64,000 nucleotides of DNA from JBCBRD01 sp039819885 (GTDB lineage Bacteria; Pseudomonadota; Alphaproteobacteria; Rhizobiales; Hyphomicrobiaceae). The notes beneath the pieces are model-generated. The model had not been told where the DNA came from. It did not search any database and saw only the letters and a program-made list of their open reading frames with translations. Position numbers and translations under genes: made by a program. Where the stretch lies: assembly GCA_039819885.1 (NCBI GenBank), contig JBCBRD010000001.1, positions 1 to 64,000 on the forward strand, given 5' to 3'. This document shows, piece after piece, positions 44,214-52,745 of the stretch (its first letter is position 1; every line of letters starts with the position of its first letter).

Positions 44214-45168
44214 CGCCGACCAACACGTCTATCTGCTCGCGAAGGGTCGGCGTAACTTCGAGACCCACGCGTCGCGCTGTACGCACATTCAAGACCAATC
44301 GAAGTGACTTCGTCGGTTCTATCAACAGGCCGGACGTATCGCGTGACGCACGCCCGACAACCGACGCAAGCTGCTTCCCCATCTCAACGAAATTCGGTTC
44401 CGCGGAAAGCAGAAAACCACGGTCAACATCGCCTCGGCGGCCAGTGAAGACTGGAAACCGGGCGCGCCATGCGCGTTCAATTATTGTCGGGGCGGTATCA
44501 GCGTTTGTTATCCCCGGCGCGCCCAACAACCAAAGACAATCCGTCCTCGGGTTCCCAAACCGAAGGATGTTAGAAATCGTTTCCGTCGCTTCTTGTAGAT
44601 CTCGCGTCCCTGTGTCGATCAGGTCGACACCGAGACGATCGGCGGCGTTTTTGGCCAATTCATTTAGCCAATCATCTCGACCCAGCCGAAAAACGACGTG
44701 CACACGATCATGGCTTGGAAACAGACGCTTGAAGGTCTGCAATACCCTCTCCGGATCGAATTCCAGGGAGACGCCATGTAAATTTTTATTCTCAGTAGGA
44801 TCGATGAAGGTGAGCGCCGTGAAAGCCTGGCGCGACTTTTCATATCGTCTGTACTCGTCGCAAGAACGCTTGCCGATCAAGACCCATTCATCGATTGAGT
44901 TATCAGCAAGCCATCCCTCAATCTCTCCGCCTGTGATGCCAGGGCGAAGCAAATGTCGCTTGATGCTTCCGATATCGTCGGAAGCGGCATCAAGACCCCT
45001 CAAGACCGACTGGTAAATAGCGGAAAATCTTTCGGAGTCTTCGTATACTAGGCCGGCACGAAGCGACGAGCGCGCTGAAGCATGTTTCGGGAGGCCGAGA
45101 TACGCCAGCCCGCTTGCAAGACCAGCAAGCGCGTGGCGTCGTGTCAGCCATGTCCCCCCTTCTACCAT
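44206..45168 (-). CDS. exported ABC-type substrate-binding protein, Tat signal
   Basis: A 320-residue protein with a twin-arginine signal (LTRRHALAGLASGLAYLGLP, cut after HASA). The mature part has a two-lobed binding-protein pattern: RAGLVYEDSERFSAIYQSVLRGLD, WVLIGKRSCDEYRRY, VHVVFRLGRDDWLNELAKNAA and FLLSAEPNFVEMGKQLA, like COG2984 proteins. No permease or ATPase is nearby; it is translationally coupled to a histidine kinase, so sensing rather than transport is likely. Confidence 0.8.
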   Translation of the reverse strand: MVEGGTWLTRRHALAGLASGLAYLGLPKHASARSSLRAGLVYEDSERFSAIYQSVLRGLDAASDDIGSIKRHLLRPGITGGEIEGWLADNSIDEWVLIGKRSCDEYRRYEKSRQAFTALTFIDPTENKNLHGVSLEFDPERVLQTFKRLFPSHDRVHVVFRLGRDDWLNELAKNAADRLGVDLIDTGTRDLQEATETISNILRFGNPRTDCLWLLGAPGITNADTAPTIIERAWRARFPVFTGRRGDVDRGFLLSAEPNFVEMGKQLASVVGRASRDTSGLLIEPTKSLRLVLNVRTARRVGLEVTPTLREQIDVLVGDD

Positions 45169-45566
45169 AAGCAGTCAGCAATTTTTTACAGTCTGTTAAT
45201 GCAACGCACTTTACCCGACCAAAAATAAAAATGTCCCAACAAACGTTCCACGGTGGAGATTTTCTCGAGTTCTTATATCACAATCCCGCCAATATTTGTG
45301 GTCCCAAACCACGATATCGGTCCATATCAGCCCATATTTCTAAAAATCCATGGCCGTTTCATCGTCCCTGATTACTATCTACTCGCAGCACCCATAAAGT
45401 GTTGTATCGGCCTTTCAGTCGGCTTCTGTGTAACGTTGCGTTTGGCGTCGCTTTTCAGCGATGCAAATACTTACCTCTCTAAGTTTTCTGCCGAACGGAA
45501 CTATCGGACGGCTAAGAAGGCAAAAGGTGTTTTAAAAACTCCGGTTTTCTATTTAATTACAATGGC
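45169..45566. other. gene-poor stretch between binding protein and repB
   Basis: An open frame on the plus strand (45253-45729) overlaps the 3' end of repB and has no ribosome site or recognisable sequence, so I do not call it. There is a small GTGGT/ACCAC dyad near 45300 and an AAAAC/GTTTT stem just beyond the repB stop (45536-45547) that might end repAB transcription. Nothing else is evident. Confidence 0.5.
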
Positions 45567-46586
45567 TTACGTGCCTGTTGTCGGATCCGACAACTCGGCA
45601 AATTCGCTCTCGATACGAGCGAGCAAAGCTTCGACATCCATTCCCTTCTTGCGTGGAATATCGATAGTCACCTTGCGGCTAGTAACTGTGGCTTTCGCGC
45701 CGCCGAATTCGCCAAGCGCCAGAGACTGAGTTTGTACGGCCCCTCCCCTGCCCTTAGTAGAAGCAGCCATCACCAGCCGTTTCGTGATCTCATTCGCCGA
45801 CAGGGGTTTATGGTTAGCAACACGCTCGCCGCCATCCTGCAGGGCCCGAATTGACTCGGCTTCTTTCTCTATTTTGCTCCATTCTTTAGGCTTAGAAAGA
45901 AACCCCACAAGCTTCGAGGCATGATCTCGACGCCATTCGCGTACATCCGGGGCCAAGGCGACAATCTCATCCGGGAGCTTAGCAAGATGAAGGTATTTAT
46001 GAAGCCACGACTCTTTAACGGAGAGCTTCCGCGCCATGGCGCGGACTTCGCCGCTGTAATATGCCTCCAGCGCCTTTTGGTAATCGAGCGCCCGCTCATA
46101 ATCTGAAAGATCTTCGCGATCGCGATTTTCGGCATCAGAAATGAGAAATGCGTCTTCGTCGCTCAGATCATGAACCTCAATCCTATATAAAATATCGTCG
46201 CGTCCTTTTTCATTGCGCAAATGACTCACACTGAAATGCCGGCGCGCGCCTGCGATGATCTCATACTCAATGCCATCAGTGATATCTTTGGCGGGGCGAA
46301 CGATCGCTGAGACCGTTTGCTCACCGCGACTTTCAATACTCGAGATCAAATCAGCGCAGTTTTCTGGCGTAAGCAGATGGTAGAGCCGGTTGTGATGCTC
46401 CCATAAGCCGCATTTTTCAGGCTCTACAAAACGGGTTCTCTTCGCATCAACTCGACCCGATGAGATGTCGCCGACAAGAGACATGCGACGGCGAAATGAA
46501 TTCTCCTGGGGCGCAACAGATCCCTCAACTTCTTCGCCAACGACCTCGTCCGCAACGCTAGACAATACGCTTTTTCTTCTCGCCAT
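45567..46586 (-). CDS. repB: plasmid partition protein RepB (ParB family)
   Basis: A 339-residue ParB protein. The N-terminal nuclease-like fold has LISSIESRGEQTVSAIVRP and YEIIAGARRHFSVSHLR; then FLISDAENRDREDLSDYERAL and the HTH VKESWLHKYLHLAKLPDEIV. This is the RepB layout of repABC plasmids; it would bind parS and recruit RepA. It starts on the stop of repA (TAATG). The candidate parS-like palindrome is at 47796-47812. Confidence 0.9.
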   Translation of the reverse strand: MARRKSVLSSVADEVVGEEVEGSVAPQENSFRRRMSLVGDISSGRVDAKRTRFVEPEKCGLWEHHNRLYHLLTPENCADLISSIESRGEQTVSAIVRPAKDITDGIEYEIIAGARRHFSVSHLRNEKGRDDILYRIEVHDLSDEDAFLISDAENRDREDLSDYERALDYQKALEAYYSGEVRAMARKLSVKESWLHKYLHLAKLPDEIVALAPDVREWRRDHASKLVGFLSKPKEWSKIEKEAESIRALQDGGERVANHKPLSANEITKRLVMAASTKGRGGAVQTQSLALGEFGGAKATVTSRKVTIDIPRKKGMDVEALLARIESEFAELSDPTTGT

Positions 46587-47752
46587 TATGCTCTCCCTAG
46601 TTCACGCAATTGAGCCGAGTGGGACGGCCAGGTTTTGCGAATTTCCAACTCCACCTGCGCAAAGACCTGATCCAAGTTCCTGCGCGCACGATTATAGGAT
46701 TTTGTCTTTGGTCCCGTTGCTTCATAAAGGCTACGCATATCAAGCGCGGCCTCGTCATAAGCAACCGATGAGAGGAGGGCGGTCTCAAGGATATTGTCCG
46801 AAAAGACTTTGCCCATAATCTCCCGCAATTCAGCCTGAGCCGCCTTGGCGAGATCAGCTTTCGTCACCAAGAATCGAATGAACTTGTAATCGACCTTTTG
46901 ATTCGCTTGCTCCATCGTCTGCAGCACAGAACTCGTCATCTTTAAAAATGATGACGTAGAACAGAAATCGACAATGCTCGGCGGGGCCGGGACGATCATC
47001 GCATTCGCCGCCTGCAGGACGCTAAGACTGATCATGCCGAGGGCAGGGGGCGGATCGATTATCACCACATCATAAGCCCGCGCCACATCAGCCAAGGCCG
47101 TCTTCAAACGTAACATCGCCTCAAAGTCTTTCGACAGTTGGGCAGCAAGCTCATATTCGACATTGAATAAGTCGAGATTGGCCGGGATCAGATCCAAGTC
47201 GGGCCAATGCGTCGCTCGAACAATCTCTTGGATGTTGTAGTCTTCCGGACTGACCATGAGACCGTAGAGGGTCGCCTCCGGGGCGACGTCTTGGTCAGGA
47301 TTATAACCAAAAGTGAGGGTAGTGCTCGCCTGCGGATCGGCGTCCACGATAAGGACTTTGTAGCCTTTCATCGCGAAGTAATGAGAGGCATGGACAGCGA
47401 GCGTTGATTTTCCGACGCCGCCCTTGAAATTCTGAAACGATACAATCACCGGTTCATCGGTTGGAGAACGAGACGGCCTCGTGCGAAAATAATCTCGAAT
47501 TTCGTTGACCTGTTCAAGCGAATAGCCGGCTCGGCGTCCTGTCTCCCGCTTTAGAGCCGGAGGGATATGGCCCTCGCGCTCGGCGCGTACTATCGAGGAT
47601 TGCGATCGGCCGACCATCTCGGTGACATCCGTCATTTTATAAACGACATCGAGTGTGCGCTCATCACCGGACGAAAATAGACTCTCGCGGGTCTTCGTAA
47701 CAAGGCGATCCGCACGCTCGCGAAGCAAATTGATCTCAGCAATTGTATCCAT
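46586..47752 (-). CDS. repA: plasmid partition ATPase RepA (ParA family)
   Basis: A 388-residue protein; the ATG at 47752 has GGAGG five bases upstream. An N-terminal MerR/HTH-like segment (VGRSQSSIVRAEREGHIPP) precedes the deviant Walker A FQNFKGGVGKSTLAVH, then VLIVDADPQAS, LIPANLDLFNVEYEL and VIIDPPPALGM. It drives partition and normally represses its own operon. It forms an operon with repB but, unlike classical repABC, the initiator gene is divergent from it. Confidence 0.93.
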   Translation of the reverse strand: MDTIAEINLLRERADRLVTKTRESLFSSGDERTLDVVYKMTDVTEMVGRSQSSIVRAEREGHIPPALKRETGRRAGYSLEQVNEIRDYFRTRPSRSPTDEPVIVSFQNFKGGVGKSTLAVHASHYFAMKGYKVLIVDADPQASTTLTFGYNPDQDVAPEATLYGLMVSPEDYNIQEIVRATHWPDLDLIPANLDLFNVEYELAAQLSKDFEAMLRLKTALADVARAYDVVIIDPPPALGMISLSVLQAANAMIVPAPPSIVDFCSTSSFLKMTSSVLQTMEQANQKVDYKFIRFLVTKADLAKAAQAELREIMGKVFSDNILETALLSSVAYDEAALDMRSLYEATGPKTKSYNRARRNLDQVFAQVELEIRKTWPSHSAQLRELGRA

Positions 47753-47795
47753 AGCAGCCTCCAAACGAATCGCCGTTAAGTTTAGTAAAAGCTTA

Positions 47796-47812
47796 GTTAA
47801 CACGCTGTTAAC
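47796..47812. promoter_or_regulatory. 17-bp palindrome upstream of repA, parS or operator candidate
   Basis: GTTAACA CGC TGTTAAC is a perfect dyad 44 bases before the repA start. The pattern resembles the GTTxxxxGCxxxxAAC parS consensus of repABC plasmids but is one base longer. It could be parS or the RepA/RepB operator. Confidence 0.5.
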
Positions 47813-47952
47813 CATCAATGACTTATTTTTTTGGTGATTTGCCGAAAATACCAGTCATTCGGCCGATCTCGATTATTCTCTTCACGAATCAAAAGAATCG
47901 GCGAAGCGTCTATCGACGATAAGAAAAATTAGGAGGCAGATGCGAGCGCAAT

Positions 47953-47980
47953 AAAAAACCCCGCTAGATGCGGGGCTTTT
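47953..47980. terminator. bidirectional rho-independent terminator in rep control region
   Basis: CCCCGC, loop TAGAT, GCGGGG gives a six-base GC stem. It is followed by CTTTT on the plus strand and by six T on the minus strand. On the plus strand it precedes repC by about 150 bases, so it could be an attenuator; on the minus strand it would end a small antisense RNA. Confidence 0.75.
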
Positions 47981-48133
47981 CGAGGGATCAAACCGGCGCC
48001 AACCGGCTTGTCCGAATTCGTCAACAAGTGATTCGTACCTGATCCCGACATTTGACGCAAGAGTCCTGTGAATCTTCGCAGCGGTTTTTTGCGACCTTTT
48101 TTTGCCTCGCGTCCGAAAACAAGGACGACGATT

Positions 48134-49408
48134 ATGGGACAGGTTTGCCTGAAAGACGAAGACGACCCGCCAACAGGCTCTTTGAGCGGGATTGCAAAAA
48201 GGCGCGATAATTTCAGTGACACAGCCGAGAGGGGAGGGGCCTATCAGGGTCTGCCGATCTCCAGGCTCGATCTTACCCGCGCGGCCTTTCAGGGAACGCC
48301 TGAACTGTCGGATGGCGCAAGGTGTCTTTTAGGGTTCTATCTCAGCCATCTCGACACCAAACGATTGGGCGAAGGGGTGACCAGCGTCTGGCCTGGCAAC
48401 GCAGCCGCCAGTGAGGCGCTTGGCAAAAAGGATCCCACAATCCGCCGGCTTAAGGGTGATCTCGAGGCGGCAGGTTTCATTATCCGAAAATATGACCGAC
48501 GCAATCGCCCGCTTGAGGGAGGCGCCATCGATCTTAGCCCATTCCTCATTGAGGTGCCGGCGATCTTGAAGGGGATCGATGAGCGTAACGCCGCGCGCCG
48601 TAAGGTTTGGGAGGAGGCGAGGGCGCCAGATCAATCCACAGCTGACGCAATATCTAGCGGGGACCCGCTCAAAAATGAGCGCCTAAACAGTACCCCTAAA
48701 AACATAGATTCCTGTTTCGGATTTGAAGGTTTTGAAGAAAAGAAACCCGACGAAGCCGAGCTTCCCACTGAGGCCGTTACGGAGGCGAAACAGGCGATCG
48801 GCGAAGCGAAGATGCTTCGAAAGGCCCTCGACCTTTCGCCGAAGCTATCAGGCGCTTTGGATCCAGAAAACATCGGCATTTCCGTGGAAACGGCAGCATC
48901 GAATATCTGGTCGGTATTGCCCGATCTATTCCCGAACGACAGCGCCAATTCCATCAGCCATACGTTCCTTTGGTGCGCTAAACGCCACGGGGCCAAAGCC
49001 TTCCTGTTTTTGGCTGTGGCGCTTGAGGATCCAACGGCAAAGGACCCCCGAAAACTCTTTGGCTGGTTCGCCACAAACCCTGAAAAAATTGACCTTTCGC
49101 GCAATCTTGCGCGGATTAAACACAAGCCAAAACCGATTGAAGCGGCTGACGATAAGCCGAATCTGCCGGCCGACAGCTTCGAGCGGGAGATCGGCGCGGC
49201 CATCGCCGCCGAGATCGGCGCCCCTGCCTATAATTCGTGGTTGGCCTCGAAATCGGTCCGGTTTACCGTGAAAGGCGACAATCGGGTGCGCATTGAGCAT
49301 GAGAGCGCTATCGCCCGAAAATACCTTCAGGAACGCTATTCCAGGGCGCTGAAAGCCGCAGCGGACGCGCTTGGCTATGACGGATATGTGGTGAAAGAGC
49401 CGGCGTAG
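48134..49408 (+). CDS. RepC-like replication initiator with DnaA domain-I-like C-terminus
   Basis: About 424 residues from the ATG at 48134 (AAGGAC upstream). The N-terminal half follows RepC: YQGLPISRLDLTRA, LSDGARCLLGFYLSHLD, VWPGNAAASEALG, TIRRLKGDLEAAGFIIRKYDRRNRP and IDLSPFLIEVP, a winged-helix initiator. A variable acidic linker follows. The last 65 residues (REIGAAIAAEIGAPAYNSWL, VRIEHESAIARKYLQER) look like DnaA domain I, which contacts DnaB. That would let the initiator recruit helicase directly (inference). It is divergent from repAB. Confidence 0.8.
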   Translation: MGQVCLKDEDDPPTGSLSGIAKRRDNFSDTAERGGAYQGLPISRLDLTRAAFQGTPELSDGARCLLGFYLSHLDTKRLGEGVTSVWPGNAAASEALGKKDPTIRRLKGDLEAAGFIIRKYDRRNRPLEGGAIDLSPFLIEVPAILKGIDERNAARRKVWEEARAPDQSTADAISSGDPLKNERLNSTPKNIDSCFGFEGFEEKKPDEAELPTEAVTEAKQAIGEAKMLRKALDLSPKLSGALDPENIGISVETAASNIWSVLPDLFPNDSANSISHTFLWCAKRHGAKAFLFLAVALEDPTAKDPRKLFGWFATNPEKIDLSRNLARIKHKPKPIEAADDKPNLPADSFEREIGAAIAAEIGAPAYNSWLASKSVRFTVKGDNRVRIEHESAIARKYLQERYSRALKAAADALGYDGYVVKEPA

Positions 49409-49414
49409 GACGTC

Positions 49415-50368
49415 TCAGGAGGCGATTTTTACCACAGCCCCGCCGGGCAGGGACAATTCAGGAGGCGTGTAGGCGCTCTCGGGAAGCCCAAGGACCGGAT
49501 CATTGGCGACCCAGGCCTGATAGCGTTCCTGACCCGTTATCTCTACGGCGAGGCCATTTTCAGCGAGTTCCGTCATCGCCGCGATCGCCGCTTTCTGGCT
49601 GATTTTTAGAATGTCGGCCACCTTCGGTGAATGGACGACCGGAAACCCCGCGAGCAAGGGCAGGGCGCGTCTGGCCGCCTTTTCTTTAGCCTTCGTCGGC
49701 GGATAGACCTCATGGCCGCGAGCCAGAAAGCTTTCGGCGGCATGAAGGGCGTCAGAGGCGTCGGCGAGGGCCTCAGCGAACCGTTTCAGCGCCCCGATCA
49801 GCCAGTCGCCATCTCGGCGTAGGCGCGGGATTTCGATGAAACAGGCCATCGGTTCGGCGGGAAACATCCCCTCGGCCGCAAGCACGCGCTGGGCCGCGAT
49901 GTTGGCCTCGGCTTGAGAATACGCCTTTGTTCGATATTCACGGGCGCGCTCCAGCGCCCGGATCGGCGCCGGGATCGGATTTGCCTGCAATCGCAACTTC
50001 CCGGCGAGGGGGCCATGCACATGAAAGGGCGCCGCCGCCTCTATGGTCTCGATGGCCTCAGCATACATGGCGTGAAACCTGGAGACTGCGCCGGCGTCCC
50101 ACTGGATCCGCCACCCTTCGGGTTTGGCGCTAAAAACGCTTGCATAGGCGCCGTGTTCATCTAATTCGTCATCGGCGTCGCGGGCGTTACGGACCAGGCG
50201 CTGATAGACCAAACGCTCGGTAAAATAAGGCCTTACGGGACTCACTGCGAAGATAAAGGATAATTGTGCGCCGCTTAAGGCGATATTCGTGCACGAACGC
50301 AGCGCGCTGCGTAATTGGGACGCTGTCAGACCATCTAATTCACCGGACATGGGAGAAAGGTAAGTCAT
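49415..50368 (-). CDS. winged-helix protein resembling DUF1612/Fic-associated regulators
   Basis: A 317-residue protein, helical, with a C-terminal winged helix: FPVVHSPKVADILKISQKAA then MTELAENGLAVEITGQERYQAW. This motif is shared by DUF1612 plasmid proteins of rhizobia and the C-termini of Fic proteins. No Fic motif (HPFxxGNG) is present. The N-terminal part includes SYR-like RLVYQRLVRNARDADDELDEHGAY. It converges on repC and is divergent from the VapBC-type pair, with two palindromes between. Confidence 0.65.
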   Translation of the reverse strand: MTYLSPMSGELDGLTASQLRSALRSCTNIALSGAQLSFIFAVSPVRPYFTERLVYQRLVRNARDADDELDEHGAYASVFSAKPEGWRIQWDAGAVSRFHAMYAEAIETIEAAAPFHVHGPLAGKLRLQANPIPAPIRALERAREYRTKAYSQAEANIAAQRVLAAEGMFPAEPMACFIEIPRLRRDGDWLIGALKRFAEALADASDALHAAESFLARGHEVYPPTKAKEKAARRALPLLAGFPVVHSPKVADILKISQKAAIAAMTELAENGLAVEITGQERYQAWVANDPVLGLPESAYTPPELSLPGGAVVKIAS

Positions 50369-50398
50369 GAAGGATGATTCGTGAATCCCCTTCTTAGG

Positions 50399-50421
50399 TC
50401 TGATAATCCCCCATTATCAGA
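50399..50421. promoter_or_regulatory. perfect operator palindrome 1
   Basis: TCTGATAAT, five C, ATTATCAGA: a perfect nine-base dyad between the winged-helix gene and the antitoxin gene. A second, imperfect copy follows at 50436. Confidence 0.65.
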
Positions 50422-50435
50422 ACTTTTTAGATATG

Positions 50436-50457
50436 TCTGATAATTGCACTTATCCGA
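50436..50457. promoter_or_regulatory. operator palindrome 2, imperfect
   Basis: TCTGATAAT, TGCA, CTTATCCGA: the left arm is identical to palindrome 1, the right arm keeps seven of nine positions. Centres are about 36 bases apart, as in tandem operators. Confidence 0.55.
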
Positions 50458-50574
50458 CGTAATGGCATCTTATTTTTTTTATGGCATTGTGCTTCTAACG
50501 AAGATCGCTACATTAAGAGAGCGGAAAAAGCGCTCAGCGACGCCAGCGAGGCCGTTTTCGCTGGAAAGGACGTT

Positions 50575-50910
50575 ATGCCCATGGATACGATCGAGATCGA
50601 CGAAGTCAGTATGGATAAATCCGGCCGCGTCGTCATTCCCAAAGACGTGCGCCAGAAGCTCGGCCTGCATACCGGCATCATCATGAAGCTTGTGCAAATC
50701 GCCGGCAAAGGCCTGCAGCTCATCCCGGTTTACGAAAAGAGCGCGCTCGTCGAAGACGGGGGTCTTTTTTATAAGCCCGCCCCCGCCGGCGCTGCGCCGA
50801 TGAATAGAGAGGCTGTGCGTGATCGGATGACGGCCTTGCGTAACCCGGTTGCGCGACGGCGCGCCATCGAAGAAGCGGGGCTCCTGGACGCCGATAACGC
50901 GGACCAATAG
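50575..50910 (+). CDS. AbrB/VapB-type antitoxin
   Basis: A 111-residue protein with an N-terminal SpoVT/AbrB swapped-hairpin domain: VSMDKSGRVVIPKDVRQKLGLHTG. GGAAAGGA precedes the ATG at 50575 (50581 is also possible). The C-terminal tail has EDGGLFYKPAPAG and would wrap the toxin. The PIN-domain gene starts nine bases after its stop, which is the usual vapBC layout. It probably represses the pair through the palindromes upstream. Confidence 0.85.
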   Translation: MPMDTIEIDEVSMDKSGRVVIPKDVRQKLGLHTGIIMKLVQIAGKGLQLIPVYEKSALVEDGGLFYKPAPAGAAPMNREAVRDRMTALRNPVARRRAIEEAGLLDADNADQ

Positions 50911-50919
50911 TGAGCCGCC

Positions 50920-51336
50920 ATGATATTCGTCGATCTCAGTCTTCTCCTGGCGCTCGCCCATGAACGCCATCCTGACTTCACCCCGTCAAAAACATATCTC
51001 AAAGGCTGCACGCCGAAGACCCATTTAACCTCGGCGCGGGCGCTCATTGAGATTTATGCATACATGACCGGGCTTCCTGAGCCTGATCGCTATTCGCACG
51101 CCGACGCCGTCAAGTTCATTCAGGGCCTCAAAGAAAAGCTGACAATCGTCGACTTTAAGGAGAGCTATTTTCTCTCGCTGATCGAGAATAGCGATTTAGC
51201 GGTAGACGGCGATCGCACTTTTGAAGCGCTGACAGCAAAGGCGGCAGTCGATTCCGGCGCCACAACACTCGTCACCTGGGACACCAAACATTTCAATGGC
51301 TTGGAAAAGAGCCTTAAAATCACATTGCCAAATTAG
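50920..51336 (+). CDS. PIN-domain toxin (VapC type)
   Basis: A 138-residue putative ribonuclease. It starts MIFVDLSLLLALAHERH with the first acidic residue, has SARALIEIYAYMTG with the Glu, AVDGDRTFEALTAKAA, and ends with TLVTWDTKHFNGL holding the last Asp. These are the PIN acidic residues that bind the metal. It would cleave RNA unless held by the antitoxin encoded upstream. The next gene begins eight bases after its stop. Confidence 0.87.
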   Translation: MIFVDLSLLLALAHERHPDFTPSKTYLKGCTPKTHLTSARALIEIYAYMTGLPEPDRYSHADAVKFIQGLKEKLTIVDFKESYFLSLIENSDLAVDGDRTFEALTAKAAVDSGATTLVTWDTKHFNGLEKSLKITLPN

Positions 51337-51344
51337 GGGGGCGA

Positions 51345-52745
51345 ATGCTGGATGCAGATCGCATAGCCGCACTTAAGGAAAAATTTCTTCAACAACCTCA
51401 ATCACGCATCGACTGTCGACTGATAAAGGGCGATGAGGCCGTCCGAAATGAAATTAGCGCCGGAAAGTATGCCTATTATAATCCCAAAGCTGGCGGGGCC
51501 TACGCCATAGGCGAGAGGCGAGAGGCGCCGGACATCGGTGCAGGCGCCCTTGAGCACATTTTACGCGGTGTCTTCAAAGCAAACACAGAGGGGCGCATCC
51601 CTGATCTGCCTGCGCTTGAGAAGGAAGCGCGGACAAAAGAAGCGTGGACGCTCGATCAGAAGTTCGACTATTTACTCGAAGTCATTCACATGGCGAGCGT
51701 AAACGACTCCTACGGGGTCGCCATCGGCTCTGAAAATCCTGCCCATGGGGAGAATGGTGAAGACTTTGGGCAGGAACCTGTATTTCATCCCTATCCGGAG
51801 TTTGTCGCGAGTGTGGGATATCGATCTGATGATGACTTCCTACACCTTATCCACCTCGCAGAAGACAAGGGATATTTGACGACCCTGACACCAATAACCC
51901 AGGACGGCGTTTGGGGAGCCTTGACGATCGAAGGCAGCAAGAAACGAAAACAAAAGAAAGAGGGTAAGGGAACGCCTCCTAGCGCCAATACCCAACCCCA
52001 GACACAGGTGAAAACCAAAACGTTCATAGATCGTATTCGAGAACATCCCGTCATTGCTACAATAGGTCTTCTCGCAGCGACAATCATTGGTGTATTGACG
52101 ATAGTAAATGGCGGTCTTGATTTCGTGTTGAAAAAACGCGAACTCGAAAAAGGGCCGGTCGTTAAAAAACCAATCAATAGCGATACAGCGACAGCACCGT
52201 CGATAGATGAAGAACGCAATCCCGATACACCAGCGTTGACAAAAGTGGCGGCCCCGATCCCTGCAGCCGCTCCTAGTAAAGTTTGTCTTGAACACGCAAG
52301 ATCGGGCCAGGTCGGACACAACGAAATGGAGTGCGCTGTGATCGGAGAACCGCCGCAGACGATCCACCTCGGAGACGATACTGGATGGAAAAATCAAACG
52401 TTGCAGGCCTCAATCGACGGGCCCGGATCGATTTGCATCCGACAGACAAGAGTAAACGACCTAGGACAAACGGCCGACAGTGAATGGAAATGCGCGCTTG
52501 ATGGAACGCAATCCGAAACCATCGTCCTGGGCGACGATACAGGATGGCGCAAACAGACGTTTTTTTTGAAAGCGGATGGACCCTACAAACTGTGTGCGCG
52601 CCATACCCGTGAATCGCCGAAATATGGACTAGCAGATACAGATTACCAATGCAGCGCTGACGGAAATGAGATCCAGCTTGAAACCGGCGACGACACCGGT
52701 TGGCGGAGCCAGACCTTGACTTTCTTAATAACGGCAAATCCGTGA
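51345..52745 (+). CDS. unknown membrane protein with three C-terminal Cys/GDDTGW repeats
   Basis: A 466-residue protein. Residues 1-200 are soluble; DDDFLHLIHLAEDKGYLTT followed by VWGALTIEGSKKR resembles the winged-helix tail used in defence-linked proteins. A basic linker leads to one span (IATIGLLAATIIGVLTIV, about residues 235-253). The last 150 residues are three units of about 50, each with two Cys and ending GDDTGW(K/R)xQT. No signal peptide. The family is not recognised. It shares a GTGA overlap with the recombinase gene that follows. Confidence 0.65.
   Translation: MLDADRIAALKEKFLQQPQSRIDCRLIKGDEAVRNEISAGKYAYYNPKAGGAYAIGERREAPDIGAGALEHILRGVFKANTEGRIPDLPALEKEARTKEAWTLDQKFDYLLEVIHMASVNDSYGVAIGSENPAHGENGEDFGQEPVFHPYPEFVASVGYRSDDDFLHLIHLAEDKGYLTTLTPITQDGVWGALTIEGSKKRKQKKEGKGTPPSANTQPQTQVKTKTFIDRIREHPVIATIGLLAATIIGVLTIVNGGLDFVLKKRELEKGPVVKKPINSDTATAPSIDEERNPDTPALTKVAAPIPAAAPSKVCLEHARSGQVGHNEMECAVIGEPPQTIHLGDDTGWKNQTLQASIDGPGSICIRQTRVNDLGQTADSEWKCALDGTQSETIVLGDDTGWRKQTFFLKADGPYKLCARHTRESPKYGLADTDYQCSADGNEIQLETGDDTGWRSQTLTFLITANP

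Larger units (their letters stand above)
47753..48133. other. divergent control region between repA and repC
   Basis: It holds the palindrome at 47796, a bidirectional terminator at 47953-47980, and an untranslated lead to repC. On the minus strand, TTGCGT, 17 bases, TACGAA (ending near 48032) is a weak promoter candidate whose transcript would stop at the terminator, giving a short RNA antisense to the repC leader. This is the place where repABC plasmids keep their counter-transcribed RNA between repB and repC. Confidence 0.45.

Noticed and set aside
45253..45729. 158-residue plus-strand frame
   Set aside because: It overlaps the 3' end of repB, has no ribosome site and no family features.
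45567..46586. RepB and the ParB-like protein at 58947 as a duplicate partition system
   Set aside because: The protein at 58947 is twice as long, lies with ardC and has no ParA partner, so it belongs to a different class.
49415..50368. Fic-type toxin
   Set aside because: The winged helix is Fic-like but the catalytic HPFxxGNG motif is absent.
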